A stretch of 38,603 bases of DNA from the NCBI GenBank assembly GCA_001247695.2, contig LGRX02025925.1, forward strand, positions 1-38,603, written 5' to 3'. The notes beneath the pieces were generated by a model. It was not told the DNA's origin, did not search any database, and saw only the letters and a list, made by a program, of their open reading frames with translations. This DNA comes from Cymbomonas tetramitiformis (Eukaryota; Chlorophyta; Pyramimonadophyceae; Pyramimonadales; Pyramimonadaceae). The position numbers were made by a program, and so were the translations under genes. Shown piece by piece: positions 20,666-31,289 of this stretch (position 1 is the first letter of the stretch; each line of letters begins with the position of its first letter).

Positions 20666-21120
20666 TCCCCTCTTAAGAGAGTTGTGACCTCACAACGGGC
20701 ATACCTTTTATATGTCTTTGATGTCTTTGTTGTTGTTGCTGCTGCTGGTACCAGTCTTCTTACACCGATGTGAGGCGCCCCTCATGGTGTTTTAGGATAT
20801 TGGGGGGAAATGAGTCCACTTTAAACCCTCACCTTAGGCATTTAGCCTTACAGTTCTTAGGATGTAGCCCCCATGAATTGCGTATCGTATTTCAGAGTGA
20901 CGTTTCAAGGTTCCATGAATTGCGTATCGTATTTCAGAGTGACGATTCAAGGTATCCGAGGTTTACGTTACGGATATTTTTGCGCTTGCCGTCGACGCCT
21001 TTGCGAACGATGATCGACGTTTTAACGAACGATACTCGGCCTTATATATACAACTGATCGACGAAAACCCTTGGGGTACATGTTTCCACAGTTATATATA
21101 GTGCACCCAACCCTTCCTCC
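20666..21120 (+). repeat. Composite dispersed repeat, copy 1
   Basis: Begins with TCCCCTCTTAAGAGAGTTGT and later carries CAGTTCTTAGGATGTAGCCC (20850), a direct duplication CATGAATTGCGTATCGTATT (20874 and 20914), and TATATAGTGCACCCAACC near its end. The same order of blocks is seen near 22900-23170, 28800-29040 and 30200-30480. No gene is visible. Confidence 0.5.
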
Positions 21121-21885
21121 CCTCCTGAAGCTACTTTGGAGGATCATAGGCGGCAACGGGGAGCCCGATTTTTCCGGAGTGATTTAACCGGGGGCTTGTT
21201 TTAATGCAAACAGAGTGGCCCTGCTTAACGGAATTGGACTTATAATCCTCAACCGGTCTGCTCAACTCCTCAATATTTGGTCCAGTACGCGCGCTTTGAC
21301 GAACATCTGTCGATTCATCAGAGTGGATTCGCCACGTACTAATGTGAAATTCGTTTTAGTTATGTGTGTCAGGCATAACTCAGGATCACAACTCCGTCCA
21401 CCTCAGTAGATGTCTCCGGTAGCTTCGGATTACTGGCCATAAGATCCGAATGACAAACCACGGTCTGGCAAAGGTAGCATTAGCAGTTTTTCACAGATAT
21501 TGGTACCCGCATATGCGTATCTGTGTAAGGGTATGATTTGTACAAGGCTCACTACACCTCAGCAAGGAAGGATCAATTCCCGCTCCTGTCATATCAATTT
21601 GATGCAGGGTAAAAATGTTAGGGATGTAACCCTGCAGTTCTCGGGATGCAGCCCTGCAGTTTTTGGGATGCAGCCCTGCAGTTCTTGGGATGCAGCCCTG
21701 CAGTTCTTGGGATGCAGCCCTGCTTATTATTCGGTCGGCAATTATTGGCAAAAGTCACCGGCTATCAGCTTTTGACTCAGAAGCCACAATGTTATAGAAG
21801 CTGCGACCTATAGTGACCATATGCGGCCTTATATATACGACTGATCGACGAAAACCCTTGGGTACATGTTTCCACAGTCTTATAT
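21045..21885 (+). repeat. Direct repeat and 23-bp minisatellite
   Basis: CTGATCGACGAAAACCCTTG followed by GGTACATGTTTCCACAG occurs at about 21053 and 21841. Between the copies, at 21630-21722, are four to five tandem units of CAGTTCTTGGGATGCAGCCC plus TG. Short ORFs across the minisatellite on both strands are a by-product of the repeat. Confidence 0.75.
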
Positions 21886-24300
21886 AGTTATGCGGCAGTT
21901 ATGCCTTCAGCATACGTAGACAATATGATTATGTGGAACTTATAATCCCACTTAAGTTGCATCATGATAAATTTATCCAGGTGTTAACAAGTGTTCAGGA
22001 TTTGATAAGGGGTTGACGCCCCACAGGCCAAAGGCTACTATCTCGTAAGGCTCGCCTCAAGTGTGCGGCTTTGAGGATCAGCGTCCCGGCGAGGCACAGG
22101 CATGATGCTTCCTTGAACACAATGGAGCTGGAAATGAGAATGCTCAAGATATTCGAAGACAGGAAGGCTTTTTGTTGGCCAGAGTTGCTGTCTAGATGCT
22201 TAACCTCGATGGGGTTGCATTCGGATATAAACTGTGCAACCAAACATGTGATTTATGCATGGGTGTATGACTTTGATGAATTGTCTCTTGTCATGAACCT
22301 GTGAGGAATGACGGGCAAATAGCTAGAGTGGCGGATATCACTCACTCGGCTTTGCTGTTATGGAATTCGATGCCTGTATGGCACAAATGGCAATCCTTTG
22401 ACTTTGATGTTTTCCTTCAGACACTGGCAACAACTTGTGCGCCAGCTTCTCTTAGATTTGGGGGAAAATCATGGATCAGCAATTCATCAATCAAAACACA
22501 TATTACCAAGGCTGATTCAACGAATCCTTTAGCTCTTGAAATTCAACAATCGGCATCTCAGGCTGTTGACGTCAAAGTGATGGTCGTAAGCTTACAAGTT
22601 AGCTTATTCAGATTTAAAAACCATCGTTCTCCTATGGCAGTGCCCTTCATATAATATGATAGAGCCGGAGAAATATGCATCTATGATTTCTTCATAATGA
22701 ACTTCATGTGTCAGTAAGTCAAATAAAGACTTCATTTGATGCTTCAATCGGCATGATGTACCGTGTCATCAACTTTATGACTGCTATACACAGATGCTGG
22801 AACTTTTTCATAAGATTTTTAATCTTCCAAGCAAAATCACAATGATGTAAAATCAAAATGATGTAAATCAATTTGTGGCAGCTGTATGAAGAATGAATGA
22901 ATCTATACTCCTTAACCCCCCTTTAAAAAGAGGTGTATCAAATCAATAAGATGGTGATAGACTGAGATTACTCATCGAATCAAGTGCTTTCGAGGTAACA
23001 ATGTCAATATGAACACCGATTTTCTTTACGTCATATCGGCAACATGCCTGACGCTTTTGAATGTGGCAAATGCCAATGTCAATTCACTATGATTCAATAT
23101 GCAGTTTTTGGGTTGCAGCCCACATACATTGTCAGTTCAGGGTCACTATAGTGTGCCCAACTTAGACAATGTTTCTGGATAATAATTGTCATAATGAACA
23201 ATGAAATCAGTGATGGTACCGAAGTTGACTTTGGTATCGAAGCTAATGGAGAGTCAATCAAGAAGTGTCTGCAATGACAACAACTTAGTACAAGCTGTAT
23301 TTTCGTACTTGATGAATGGCTGCTATGTCATTTCAGTATAACATACTAGAACATGGCATTGCCTAGTGATATGTGTATCTTCTTCAGCACATGATCGCTT
23401 ATCTCAATGGTGCCCATTTTATTTTTGGGCAAACACTATTCAGAGACTTGTCATGGTAAAGAAGTATGAATGATGAATGTGTCATTTCAATCCGATAGAA
23501 TTGTGACTTGTTGATGACTATAAAATTTCTGTCACGTTCCAGAATGAGGATGAACTGCGCTTGGAAACCATCTGCAGATTGCGGGTTCGAGATCCGCCAT
23601 GGCTTTTCCCAAGACTTCGTGGCCTTATGGACGAGGCGACAAATTTCTAAACATTCCAGAATGAGCTTTCAAAGAGTCACAATTCCTCAATGAAGCATGC
23701 GTGTCTTATGTGCCAAAATGATATGAAACCACAAGTTTGATGTCAATCTATATGTGGATGGTTTATACCATTGTATGCTATTCCACAAATAAATATTGAT
23801 GTCAGAATAATGATATATCCAGACCGGAGGTTGGAGCCCCCCTCGCGAGGGCACGCATGGAATGGTGGGTTTATTTATTGAAATGCGCACAGATGTATGA
23901 AGTTGAATACCCCGCAATACGTAATGCTCAAATTTACAAGTAGAAATGTTCTATTACAAGGTGTTACAACCAAGAATATTCTAGAATTATTGGGGGCTTG
24001 CACCGATATTCTCAGGACGGTTATCCAACCATATTCTATAATATACGAATCATGTCGCATTGCTACTATCTAGAAATTTACGAGCTGCTGCAATGGGCGC
24101 CCCTATCATATCATCTATTTATATGCAAGTAGATGATATGATGCCCTAATAGGAATATTGTTTTGTCATTTTTTAAGGCGGGAGCAGAAAGTTGTGAACA
24201 CGCTGAATCAATGTCATTATCTCACCAGCTCACCACCTATCATTCATCAATAACAAAACCACCACTAGAATAACTCGGGCTATCCCTTCGATTTTCTGTC
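21886..24300. other. AT-rich intergenic sequence, no supported gene
   Basis: The longest open stretch, 22301-22654 (+), has no ATG at its start and no recognised motif; I do not call it a gene. A second copy of the composite dispersed repeat is visible at about 22900-23170 (CTCCTTAACCCCCCTTT, then CAGTTTTTGGGTTGCAGCCC at 23102). A GCCCCCCTCGCGAGGGC block lies at 23838. A perfect 13-bp hairpin, ATCATATCATCTA with its inverse, lies at 24107-24145. Confidence 0.4.
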
Positions 24301-24316
24301 CTTAATATTTTGGTCG

Positions 24317-24405
24317 CTGTACCCCGTTCTGAGGCGCGTACCCACAAACCAAGCATACATTGCACCCCGTTCCGAGGCGCGTACCCACAAACCAAGCATA
24401 CAGGT
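24317..24405 (+). repeat. Tandem duplication of a 47-bp unit
   Basis: Two copies of the unit beginning ACCCCGTTCTGAGGCGCG and ending CCAAGCATACA lie head to tail, with one C/T difference in the GTTC(T/C)GAGG part. Function unknown. Confidence 0.85.
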
Positions 24406-24456
24406 GGACTCAGCATCTCAAGCCGAGACTGTACAATGTTTCTGCCTAGGAAAATC

Positions 24457-24525
24457 GTGGCACCTCAGTGTCGAACTGAGATCTTCGGACATTCTGTCCC
24501 AGGCTCTCGCTTGAGCTAGTGCCAC
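24457..24525 (-). tRNA. tRNA-like sequence (pseudo-tRNA or SINE head)
   Basis: On the - strand GTGGCAC and GTGCCAC form a perfect 7-bp acceptor stem. TAGCTCAAGCGAGAGC makes the D arm and A box, and CTCAGTTCGACACTGAG makes a perfect T arm and B box. The anticodon arm is weak: the stem has a mismatch and position 33 is not T, though GAA would be in anticodon position. At about 69 nt it is slightly short. A tRNA-derived repeat or pseudogene is more likely than a working tRNA. Confidence 0.5.
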
Positions 24526-24786
24526 ATAAAAAAATGTTTCACCCTGCAGGTCACGGACAGGCAGGTATACAGTAAACACTCATATTTAATGAAACAGAGA
24601 TCTGGCTCCAGCCAGCCAAATCACTAAAATCGTGACCCCCCCCGCCAGCGCCAGCGTGCTAATGAATTGTTCATTAGAAGGAACGCGATTCATGAGCCAG
24701 CCAGCACCATTCGTTATTTTCCTCACGTCAGCCTTACAAACTGAAATTTTCGAGAAAACTGTGTGCTGATTTTTCGAAGTGATAAA

Positions 24787-24888
24787 ATGGACCCAGCGAG
24801 TAGGCAACAGCTTAGAGAGCTGCACACAGACATGAAGGACGGCATAATTTCACAGTCTGACTACGAAGATCTGAAAAAATCATCCTAG
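24787..24888 (+). pseudogene. Relic N-terminus of the M-family ORF in M3
   Basis: An ATG after GATAAA starts MDPASRQQLRELHTDMKDG and runs 33 codons to TAG. It resembles the relic in M1 at both peptide and upstream-base level (GAGAAA context, MDP start, IIS followed by an acidic end). A further open stretch at 24930-25169 may be the continuation after frame damage. Confidence 0.5.
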
Positions 24889-25152
24889 CGACTTTCATAG
24901 CGAGATCGAGCACATCAGCGCCGACACCTGTGACGAGTACTCCGCCGGTTTCCAGTATCCCTATCCCTGCGATTATGCCGGAACGTGGTCAGATTTCTGA
25001 AGTGCAAATAACCGCAGAATCTCCTTGTGTTGTTGACCTTGTCGCCGAAGTTTCGGAAGCCCCTCTCGTTGTGTCAAATGGCACACTCCCCAGCAAGCGG
25101 CATGCGTCCTTGTTTAGCCATGGTTTCTCACGATATGTGAAAACCAAGGGTG

Positions 25153-25294
25153 GTGAGTTTTGCTCATAGCTAGAATAGTCTAGACCAGCTGCAATAAAGT
25201 GATATAGCACTTGGTGCCTCCTTAAGCAAGCTTGACAGTTATTTTGCTCATAGCTAGAATAGTCTAGACCAGCTGCAATAAAGTGATATAGCAT
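25153..25294 (+). repeat. Internal duplication in M3
   Basis: A block of about 52 bp starting TTTTGCTCATAGCTAGAATA and ending GTGATATAGCA occurs twice, about 81 bp apart. A degenerate trace (CAGATGCAATACACGGATAGAGCATGAAAA) follows near 25352. Function unknown. Confidence 0.8.
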
Positions 25295-25812
25295 GAAAAT
25301 CATTTGTGAATGCAGTGCTGTAATGTTATGGGTTTTGCATAACCCGCGTAACCAGATGCAATACACGGATAGAGCATGAAAACCTTCTGTGAGTTCAGTG
25401 TTAGGTGTAGTGTTTGTCTTTGTTACATGATGGTTTACACTATGTATGGCACTTAGTGCCCGCTAAGTAAGGCGTATAATCATATGCATAGCTTATATTA
25501 TGGTGTACACACCATAACACCAATAATTGCCTAATGCCATGTGCAATAATTAGCCTAAAGCCATGTGCACCGCGTCAAGTTATGCCAGCGTCAATTCCTT
25601 ATGTTAAGATTGCCGAAAGCATGCCAGCCAGCGAGCGCCTTCCTTATTTTGGACCTCTTCCTTATTTTTTTGGGTCGAGCCAGCCAAATCACTAAAATCG
25701 TGACCCCCCCCCACCCCCCCAAAACGCTGGCTGATTCCTTAACGGCTAATTCCTTAATACTGAGTGTTTACTGTAAGCGGAGGGCCTATAAGAAAACAAA
25801 CCGAAGCCTAGA

Positions 25813-25898
25813 AGGGGCATCTTAGTTTCGAACTAAGATCTCCAGACATACGGTTCGTCAGACATACGGTTCGACGCTCTTGCTTGAGCTAAGGGGGA
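25813..25898 (-). tRNA. Second tRNA-like sequence, degenerate
   Basis: On the - strand TTAGCTCAAGCAAGAGC resembles an A box / D arm and CTTAGTTCGAAACTAAG is a perfect T arm with B box. Between them CGAACCGTATGTCTG is duplicated (two copies 18 bp apart), swelling the anticodon region. The acceptor ends do not pair. It lies 40 bp outside M3 while the better tRNA-like sequence lies 45 bp outside the other end of M3. Confidence 0.4.
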
Positions 25899-26033
25899 CG
25901 TGGCTGCGGGGGACGTAACTGAGGAAAGTAGGTATGAAGGTATGCGGGCGCGGATACGATGTTTAAATTTTGCTAATCTGAACAGCGTTCGATCTGATTG
26001 ATCACAAAGCAGAGATCTCCGTAACTCTAGCTC

Positions 26034-26580
26034 AGTCACAGCAGCAACACGAGTTGGGCAATCAAGGCAGCATTGGGCGCACAGTTGGGCAGTCACAGCA
26101 GCAGCGCGTTTCCAGAAATAAAAGATGCGCACAAAGGGCAGTCACAGCAGCAACACGAGTTGGGCAATCAAGGCAGCATTGGGCGCACAGTTGGGCAGTC
26201 ACAGCAGCAGCGCTTTTCCAGAAATAAAGATGCGCACAAAGGGCGTCCACAGCAGCAACACGAGTTGGGCAATCAAGGCAGCATTGGGCGCACAGTTGGG
26301 CAGTCACAGCAGCAGCGCTTTTCCAGAAATAAAAGATGCGCACAAAGGGCAGTCACAGCAGCAACACGAGTTGGGCAATCAAGGCAGCATTGGGCGCACA
26401 GTTGGGCAGTCACAGCAGCAGCGCTTTTCCGAAATAAAAGATGCGCACAAAGGGCAGTCACAGCAGCAACACGAGTTGGGCAATCAAGGCAGCATTGGGC
26501 GCACAGTTGGGCAGTCACAGCAGCAGCGCGTTTCCAGAAATAAAAGATGCGCACAAAGGGCAGTCACAGCAGCAGCGCCC
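26034..26580 (+). repeat. 107-bp minisatellite, about five copies
   Basis: Each unit holds AGTCACAGCAGCAACACGAG, TTGGGCAATCAAGGCAGC, ATTGGGCGCACAGTTGGGC, CAGCAGCAGCGCTTTTCCAG and AAATAAAAGATGCGCACAAA. Copies start near 26034, 26140, 26247, 26354 and 26460, with a last partial copy. Single-base indels make periods of 106-107. Several frames on both strands stay open because the unit lacks stops. There is no start, domain or upstream gene to support a protein. Confidence 0.9.
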
Positions 26581-28799
26581 CGCGGTCTTATTGATGCCGC
26601 CGCGGGGAAAGGGTACCTGCAACTTTCAGTTAAGCATACAGCAGAGGTTCTTGGGGCCGCTCCCATGGGTTCTTAGGTCCCACTCCTTCACAAGCGTTTC
26701 ACGGGACGGTGCCCGCCGGTTCTAGGGTCCGGATTCCCTTGTCGTTGAGGGGTTCGAGGTTGGCATGCACTACATGCAAACAGGCGGGGTGCAAAAGTTG
26801 ACAGAGCGTACCCTTATCCGTCGCGTTTGTTGAAGCGTAGGAACCTGCGAGTGCACAGAATTGCATAAAAAATCTTACAGCGAGGCAGGGTTCGGGTAAC
26901 ACACGCAAACACACGCAAAAAAGAATGCATGCACGCTGCGCAGCCGGGGCGCACCTGGTCAGAATTTTGTCGTAGAAGTTGTTGCTCAGGACTTTTGTGG
27001 CAGGCTATCGTACCATGCGTGGGCCCACACGCGGCACGCCGCCATCGGTATCGTCGAATTCAAAATGAGCGGGCAACCAGAACGGCATTTTGAACGAATA
27101 GTATTGGCGTCGTCCGCTAATTCCACGAAACTGTGAACACCCGATTATGGCCAATCATGCGCCCATCCACACGTTCAATGAACCTGCTACCTTAATTGTA
27201 TGAAAAAGTGACGATTAGAGTCTAGGAAATATTCGGATCTGACGCCCACAGTATTCAATTTTCAATCGAACGACAACCTGATGTTTTATTAGAATCTAGG
27301 AATCTTTCGAGAAATAGGTACCAATGTAGAGTTCAGTGATTCAGTCTGTCTTGTGTCTCAGCATTTAGTCGCGGTTTTTTCTTTGAACGTAGTTGCGGCC
27401 CCCCCTCGCGCCTGGCAAAGCCTAACGTGAGCACGTCACCGGAGCGAGGGGGGCTAAAACTTTGGACAATTGCAACTCAGTACAACCCCGAGTGCATTCA
27501 AGTCCACTTGTATGCTCAGAATCTGAATCTAATGTACTTTCTATATGCACAGGATAGAATATATTTTCTATGTGATTCTGGATTCAGGAACTAGAGTCAA
27601 TGAAAAACTCCTTTCCTATTTCAGACGATGAAACCTTTATTCCCTTAGGTGCAATACCTTGTCTTAAGGAATATTCATTTTCAATACAAGTTTCAGTCGA
27701 TTTTTCAAATCTGTCACTTTTATGATGATCAGACTGGTCAATTTTACAGCATAACCACTTCCCCTTGCTGAAGGAGATGATTCCTTTCATAGGGCGATAT
27801 GTTGGCTGTTTTCATATGAGACATGGAAAACATGAGTGGCTCGACAATCTTGGAGAATATCGGGATACATATCCTGAATTGGCCGACTATGCCCAAGAAT
27901 GACCGAAGAGATTACTTGCCATGTTTAGCCATATGGCGTAGAGGCCGCTTACCAACGGTTGGGTCATAAGCTGGATAGCTATGTTAGCTATGTTGGAGGC
28001 TGAATAGCCATGATTGCACAGATTCTGTCTTCCATGATGAATAGACCTCTGAGATATGGTGTCTGATAAATCAATACTTTTGACAACAACTCAACCTTTA
28101 GGTATGATGAAGAGCTGATGATCTTTGCTGCACTGCAATTGTTTAATGTGCACTACTGAAATGCCTCGTGATATAATAATCTCACAGAATAGGCATTGTT
28201 CAATGGCGGTATGATCAGATATGTAATGATCAATGAAGACAAGATGGTTGGTATGGCTCATTCAGCAGGCATGATTACCTCAAAGAGATGCCAATACACG
28301 GATACATTTCAAGACATAAGGGCAATAGGCTTATTATGTAGCCTTCAAAGGCAGCTAGCATTTATGCTGCATTGGTCAGCTCAGTGGCTTTGACCTATCT
28401 AGGTGTTGTACTCAGGCCGTAGCCTGCATATTGCATTGAGTAATCTTGACACCTTTAATGATCCAATCAGATGATATGTATGAAATATCAAGAATGGTTG
28501 CCCTTTTTCAATGATCATCGGTGGCAGAGGCTATAGTGCTTGCACCGTGTCAATATACAATTCTAGTCTGGATACATGCTAGACCAGATGTATACAATGT
28601 CTAGGTCTTCAAAATCAAGCTCATATGTATGTCATGGCTGATGACCTTAGAAATGTTTGATACATATATGTGTCAACTTCATGGAGTTCTGCATGGTTTG
28701 ACTGTATATAGTCACGATTACCAAAACAAAAACGATGATGCAACTTACTTGTTTTATTATTTGTCTTTATTATGTATTTGGTTTTAAGTTGTATTTTTA
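26581..28799. other. Intergenic sequence without supported genes
   Basis: Contains CCCCGCGG/CCGCGGGG inverted repeats at about 26578-26607 and a stem GCCCCCCCTCGCG (27398) with GCGAGGGGGGC (27444). Short ORFs such as 27584-27790 (-) and 28196-28393 (+) have no recognisable motif. From about 27450 the sequence becomes AT-rich like pair B. Confidence 0.4.
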
Positions 28800-29040
28800 G
28801 CTGATCATCTTTCCCCCTCAATCTTAAGGAAGTGTATTGCTAGGCGGTTGTCAAGCGCCGTTTAACTACAACAGATGTCCGACCTCTATGTGATGACGTG
28901 GAAGCTTACTATGAAGCTGGACAGCAGTTCTCGGGATGCAGCTCATTGCACCGAAGGTGCATTGCAGTCGTTGGGATGCAGCCCAAATTCACGTCATCAG
29001 CGTGGGTCATATAGTGCCCATGCATGTGCTGTATAAAATA
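28800..29040 (+). repeat. Composite dispersed repeat, copy 3
   Basis: TTTCCCCCTCAATCTTAAGG, GGCGGTTGTCAAGCGCCG, CAGTTCTCGGGATGCAGCTC, CAGTCGTTGGGATGCAGCCC and GTCATATAGTGCCCATGC occur in the same order as in the copy at 30200-30480. No coding potential is seen. Confidence 0.55.
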
Positions 29041-30199
29041 CAACACTACCCTCCAGCGGCGAAGTGGTTTGCTATTACCATCATCGTATGCTGTGGGATA
29101 TCAAATATATGATCAGAGGGCATGGTAATATATGTACCATGTTTGTCAATATCGGAGAGACTGTGTCTTCTTTAAAATCCTCATGACTATATGTATAATG
29201 GTGTTGTCCTGATGTCAACACCTTCTCTCTGAGTGATTTATTGATTTCAGATGTGATGTCGTGGCAATCAACCTTGTCCGCTTGTACCGGAGGTTGTATG
29301 AGTTGTGTCCACGTCATATTGTGTCCATGCATACGCGATCTTAGCGCAGGTCACATTGTGCCTCAATTTATTACATCTGAGAAAATCTATTACTCATCTT
29401 TGTGAGTTTAGACAGCATTGTACTGATTGCAACGCTTTTTCTGATGATTTATATATCACAGATTATACCAAATGTGGTGATCAGTCCAGTGCAATATTTT
29501 GTCACCGGAATGTACAGGGATTGTGAATGATTGCAATCCAGCCGGAGGAATAATCTCAACAGCTGCTCTGTACTAATGAATTCATCGGAGTTATACTCAT
29601 TTCGATGATTCGAAACCCATGTCATTTGTAGTGATGACAACTCATATGAATATATAGGGGTTTCCTCAGAATGCTTTTATGTGATGTCAACATATTATGA
29701 ACAATTCACTTGCATCTTAGGACAAAGGAGTTACGCTTGGAAGGTTTTGCATGGTGGTCACCCAACAGTTATCAGCTGTTATTCGGTTGCCACATTCTGC
29801 CTTCAGTACTGGGACTATCTCAACCAGTCCTACAGCGATGCACCTGTCCTTCCCACTCTTATGTACGGCTATAGTGCCAAAGTGTATCAGGTGGGATATA
29901 TATATACATTATATAACTATCATCTTCTGATCCAATGATGTGCTATTAAGCATGGTATCAGGTTATATTATATATATATATATAGTTCAGCATTCCGCAC
30001 TTACTCGAGGATGTAAATGCTGAGCGATAGTTAACTTATAGTCATTGGGATGTAGTTTCCCATCCGATTTTACACTTTGTTAGTGACGGTGGGTTTAACG
30101 TTGTACAGATTTCAACGTTACTTGTGGATGCAGTGGTTTTATCAAAAGCAATCCATCAGAATTCACCAGATCGGAATATAAAATGGATATGTGTGTGAT
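29041..30199. other. AT-rich stretch without supported gene
   Basis: A weak open frame at 29681-29938 (+) (visible: GQRSYAWKVLHGGHP) has no known motif and no clear neighbours. A short (AT)n run occurs at about 29970-29990. Nothing else is recognised. Confidence 0.35.
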
Positions 30200-30480
30200 C
30201 CTATCCACCTTCTTCCCTCCTCAAGGAAGTGTGAACACACAGGCAGTTGTCAAGTGCCTTAATACCTCATAATGTAGCATGCAGTCCTTATAGGAAGCAG
30301 CTTATACAGTTTTAGGGTTGTTGCCCGACAGTTCTTGGGTTGTTGCCCGATATATTGTCATGACTGTGCTGATTTCAGCATGACATAAATGCCAAACACA
30401 GAGTGTTTCCTATTATATAGGTGGCATTTCAGGGTATATAGTGTTACAGTGACCCTTATCTCCCACCGTGATAGTAGGGT
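30200..30480 (+). repeat. Composite dispersed repeat, copy 4
   Basis: Starts CTTCCCTCCTCAAGGAAGTG, then GGCAGTTGTCAAGTGCCTT, then two adjacent CAGTT(C/T)T-type GGGTTGTTGCCCGA blocks, and ends with GTATATAGTGTTACAGTGACC. This parallels the copies at 20666, about 22900 and 28800. Confidence 0.55.
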
Positions 30481-31289
30481 GTTACTTGTCATCAGTAACC
30501 CTAAAATGTGTTAAATTAAAGCAGTATGAACATTTTTCAAAGAAATTGAAGCAAAACTGCATTTATTATATCACTGTGTATCACGTGGTATTTAGGAGGT
30601 ATGTTACACCCCTGTAACTGTACACGTGAATATATATAATATTAGGGTGTTACAGGTGCTGTACTATTTTGAGCATATTTTGCAATAGCTAATAAAATAG
30701 GGTAACGAAAAAACTGAAACCCAAATTTTCATTTTCAAATCATACGTGTGAGTTTTTCACGTATTTTGGTACAGCAACTATGTATACCCCTAGGTGTTAC
30801 ACACCTGATATTTAGGGTGTTACACGAGATATGACTATGCACATTATGTTTTTCAGATACCTTAATAGGTATAAAATGATAATCCGTGAAAAAATGGAGT
30901 CCGAATTTCAATTTTGAAATCTCCCGCAATGGGTTTTTACCCATTTTTCACCATTCTGGCCACTTATATATGTACCTCAGTGTATAACTATATATATAGC
31001 GGTGTGTGTGTAATGTGCAAGCTACAGAACTCATGCAACGTATCTCACTTTTGCACATGGTATTTTTCATGGCATAATAGTGAAGATATCTGATGGTCAA
31101 CATCTGTGGTTGAACATATATATGGGTTTTGCTGATTTGAAACCCATGGAAGTTAGTCCACTTCCCAATGATAATGTTAGGTGTATCAACTTTAAGCGAG
31201 TCTGTCACTTAAGTGATAACTTGTCAGAACCTATTATCTACTTGGGCATATGACTGTGCACTGAAAGAGTATCAAGTGATATCTTTAGT
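30481..31289. other. AT-rich stretch with repeated GGGTGTTAC
   Basis: GGGTGTTAC or close variants recur near 30477, 30640 and 30825. Two blocks of about 100 bp (around 30690-30760 and 30890-30950) share the order AAAAAACTGAAACCCAAATTTC / AAAATGGAGTCCGAATTTC and TTTTTCAC / TTTTTACCC, so an older duplication is likely. No gene is seen. Confidence 0.4.

Larger units (their letters stand above)
24570..25773. mobile_element. TA-flanked inverted-repeat element M3 (1.2 kb)
   Basis: The ends are CAGTAAACACTCATATTTAA and the inverse TTAATACTGAGTGTTTACTG, flanked by TA on both sides (24568-24569 and 25774-25775). It shares with M1 and M2 the CCAGCCAG repeats, GTGACCCCCCCC runs and CGCTGGCTGATTCCTTAA-like blocks just inside the ends. 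The interior has a coding relic (24787-24888) and a duplicated block. It is a longer, still non-autonomous member of the family with slightly different terminal bases. Confidence 0.82.

Noticed and set aside
22301..22654. 117-codon ORF as a gene
   Set aside because: It starts with GTG, has no recognised motif and no supporting neighbours or splice context. Could be an exon, but I cannot support it.
26034..26580. CRISPR-like array
   Set aside because: The whole 107-bp unit repeats, so there are no unique spacers; it is a minisatellite in eukaryotic sequence.
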